This document shows, piece after piece, positions 62,933 to 64,000 of a DNA stretch of 64,000 nucleotides (positions are counted from its first letter, which is position 1; each line of letters starts with the position of its first letter). A program made the translations under genes and the position numbers. Source of the DNA: Carboxylicivirga sediminis (GTDB lineage Bacteria > Bacteroidota > Bacteroidia > Bacteroidales > Marinilabiliaceae). A model generated the notes under the pieces. The model did not search any database, was not told where the DNA came from, and saw only the letters and a program-made list of their open reading frames with translations. The stretch spans positions 62,001 to 126,000 of the forward strand of contig NZ_JAGTAR010000010.1 in NCBI RefSeq assembly GCF_018156225.1, read 5' to 3'.

Positions 62933-63569
62933 TGTAGTTACTTTCGTTGCATGTGGTCAAGCTAATCAATATCCTGCTTATAATTCAGAGATATTCTATT
63001 ACCCAACTTCACCCTCTAAAACTAACAAAAATACCATATCATGCTCCTGTATGGCTAGGAAAATGGTAACATATAGAATATGTATACCAGCTTGATGAAG
63101 CAATCTTTACTTATTGCTGGTAATGGCCAGCAGGCAGCAGAAATCAATTCATCGTGCCTATATTGACAGGAGTGTTTGACCATTCCATTTTCATCGGTAT
63201 AGGCTTGCGTGTTTACGCACGCTAATATATGTTAAAATAAGGCCTTTGGGGATAATGTAATAGCCATAATTACAGGTTTTAACAATTAAGAGTAGTGCTA
63301 ATGTAGGTTGATTAAAGCCTGAGTGAGTGGTAAAATATTAGCTATGGTAGTTGAATAAAGTGGCAGAGTGCAGAGGGGGTGAAATTTTCATCCGCTATAC
63401 TTACACTAATAATACCATTTAAATATTAAAATGCGCTGGTATAAGATCCTTTAAAATATCAGATTATTGTGGTCCGGCAAAACAGAGCTATAACTGGATT
63501 AACGTATTGATAGCTCTTATAATTCTGGTTTTTTGCTCAAAATAACCACTGCTTCATAGAATAAAAACC
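62933..63569. other. Gene-free stretch before the TPR gene
   Basis: Nothing clearly coding is seen on either strand in these 637 bp, and the composition is AT-rich. One short hairpin is visible at 63207-63222 (GCGTG/CACGC with a TTTACG loop). It carries no T tract. Confidence 0.5.
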
Positions 63570-64000
63570 ATGTATCAAACTCTTTGGCTAATAATTTTTT
63601 TTCTTGTGATTCATTCAGTTAAGGGTCAGAATTCTGAACTGGACAGTCTAATTAATGTTCTTGCGCATGAGGATGATAACTTAAAGCGCGGTGAGCTTTA
63701 TTTGGATTTGGCGACTTACTACGAATATAGTGACTTGATAAGAAGTTACGACTATATCCTGAAAGTACGTGAGATTGCCGATAAATACAATATTGAGCAA
63801 CTACACTCCAAGACCAAATTATTTATATCTAACTTATTAATCAAACAAGGCAAGTATAATGAAGCCCTGACTCATCTTAATAAGGAGTTGAGTCAGCTAA
63901 AGGAGCAGGAGGCCGGCTTTAAATATGTTGGTTTACTTATTAATATTGGCGCCATATACTATCAAATCAAGCAATTCGATAAAGCACTAAAGCACTTTCA
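63570..64000 (+). CDS. TPR protein, N-terminal part (continues past window)
   Basis: From the ATG at 63570, 143 codons are open to the window edge. Residues 1-20 form a signal peptide (QTLWLIIFFLVIHSVKG). Tetratricopeptide-like helices follow: ELYLDLATYYEYSDL, KTKLFISNLLIKQGKYNEALTHL and GLLINIGAIYYQIKQFDKALKHF. Similar N-termini head TPR histidine kinases and TPR/HTH regulators of Bacteroidota. Whether a kinase or DNA-binding domain follows cannot be seen here. Confidence 0.75.
   Translation, partial: MYQTLWLIIFFLVIHSVKGQNSELDSLINVLAHEDDNLKRGELYLDLATYYEYSDLIRSYDYILKVREIADKYNIEQLHSKTKLFISNLLIKQGKYNEALTHLNKELSQLKEQEAGFKYVGLLINIGAIYYQIKQFDKALKHF

Overview
The window looks like a chromosomal segment of a free-living, probably marine or brackish Bacteroidota, most likely of the Marinilabiliales/Bacteroidales type. 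The evidence is a SusC/SusD polysaccharide utilization locus (PUL) with a sulfatase, a transmembrane propeller/LuxR-type regulator, GT117 (DUF2723) and DUF6427 membrane proteins, a TPR-LytS/LytTR pair, TAnnTTTG-type -7 promoter elements, and mostly weak ribosome binding sites. Housekeeping genes (rplM-rpsI-rpsB-tsf, purD, dusB, rbfA) show this is core chromosome carrying accessory islands.

Region 1 (1-8.4 kb, minus strand): a truncated porin-like gene, then a cluster built around ablA/ablB (lysine 2,3-aminomutase and beta-lysine N-acetyltransferase, the route to the osmolyte N-epsilon-acetyl-beta-lysine), with an alanine/ornithine-racemase-like enzyme, a GNAT protein, a sodium:solute symporter, a small winged-helix-like protein, a MarC-family protein and a MarR regulator. 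Region 2 (8.5-11.8 kb): two L,D-transpeptidases, an unrecognised protein and a DUF1289 protein. Region 3 (11.9-17.1 kb, plus): a UPF0104 membrane protein and a ModA-like binding lipoprotein overlapping a large hybrid histidine kinase. Region 4 (17.1-30.6 kb): NodU-type carbamoyltransferase, DUF6427 protein, purD, polysaccharide deacetylase and two GT117 proteins. Between the GT117 genes lie an NlpC/P60 hydrolase, an NTF2-like protein, an array of about ten 13-bp palindromes at 37-41 bp spacing, a MITE-like element with 5-bp target duplication, and a membrane-anchored XRE protein. Region 5 (30.7-34.1 kb): two identical tRNA-Gln genes and the ribosomal protein/EF-Ts operon. Region 6 (34.2-45.1 kb): DNA glycosylase, outer-membrane protein, TPR kinase/LytTR regulator, dusB, LolC/E-like permease, methyltransferase, rbfA, a Spy-like lipoprotein and a PD40/SPOR envelope protein. 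Region 7 (45.1-60.7 kb): the PUL, consisting of a divergent propeller/Y_Y_Y/HTH regulator, a broken GH2 remnant, SusC, SusD, GH3, sulfatase, GH43 with F5/8 and Fn3 domains, and a probable (alpha/alpha)6-barrel hydrolase. Region 8 (60.7-64 kb): a hairpin-rich gene-free stretch, an oxidoreductase with a Crp/Fnr regulator, an unrecognised membrane protein, and the start of a TPR protein.

The PUL is a surface capture and depolymerisation system. SusC/SusD would import sulfated glycan pieces, the sulfatase, GH43 and GH3 would trim them, and the divergent membrane regulator would sense them. The least explained structure is the palindrome array at 26275-26639. All identifications are by reading motifs and family resemblance; no database search was run.
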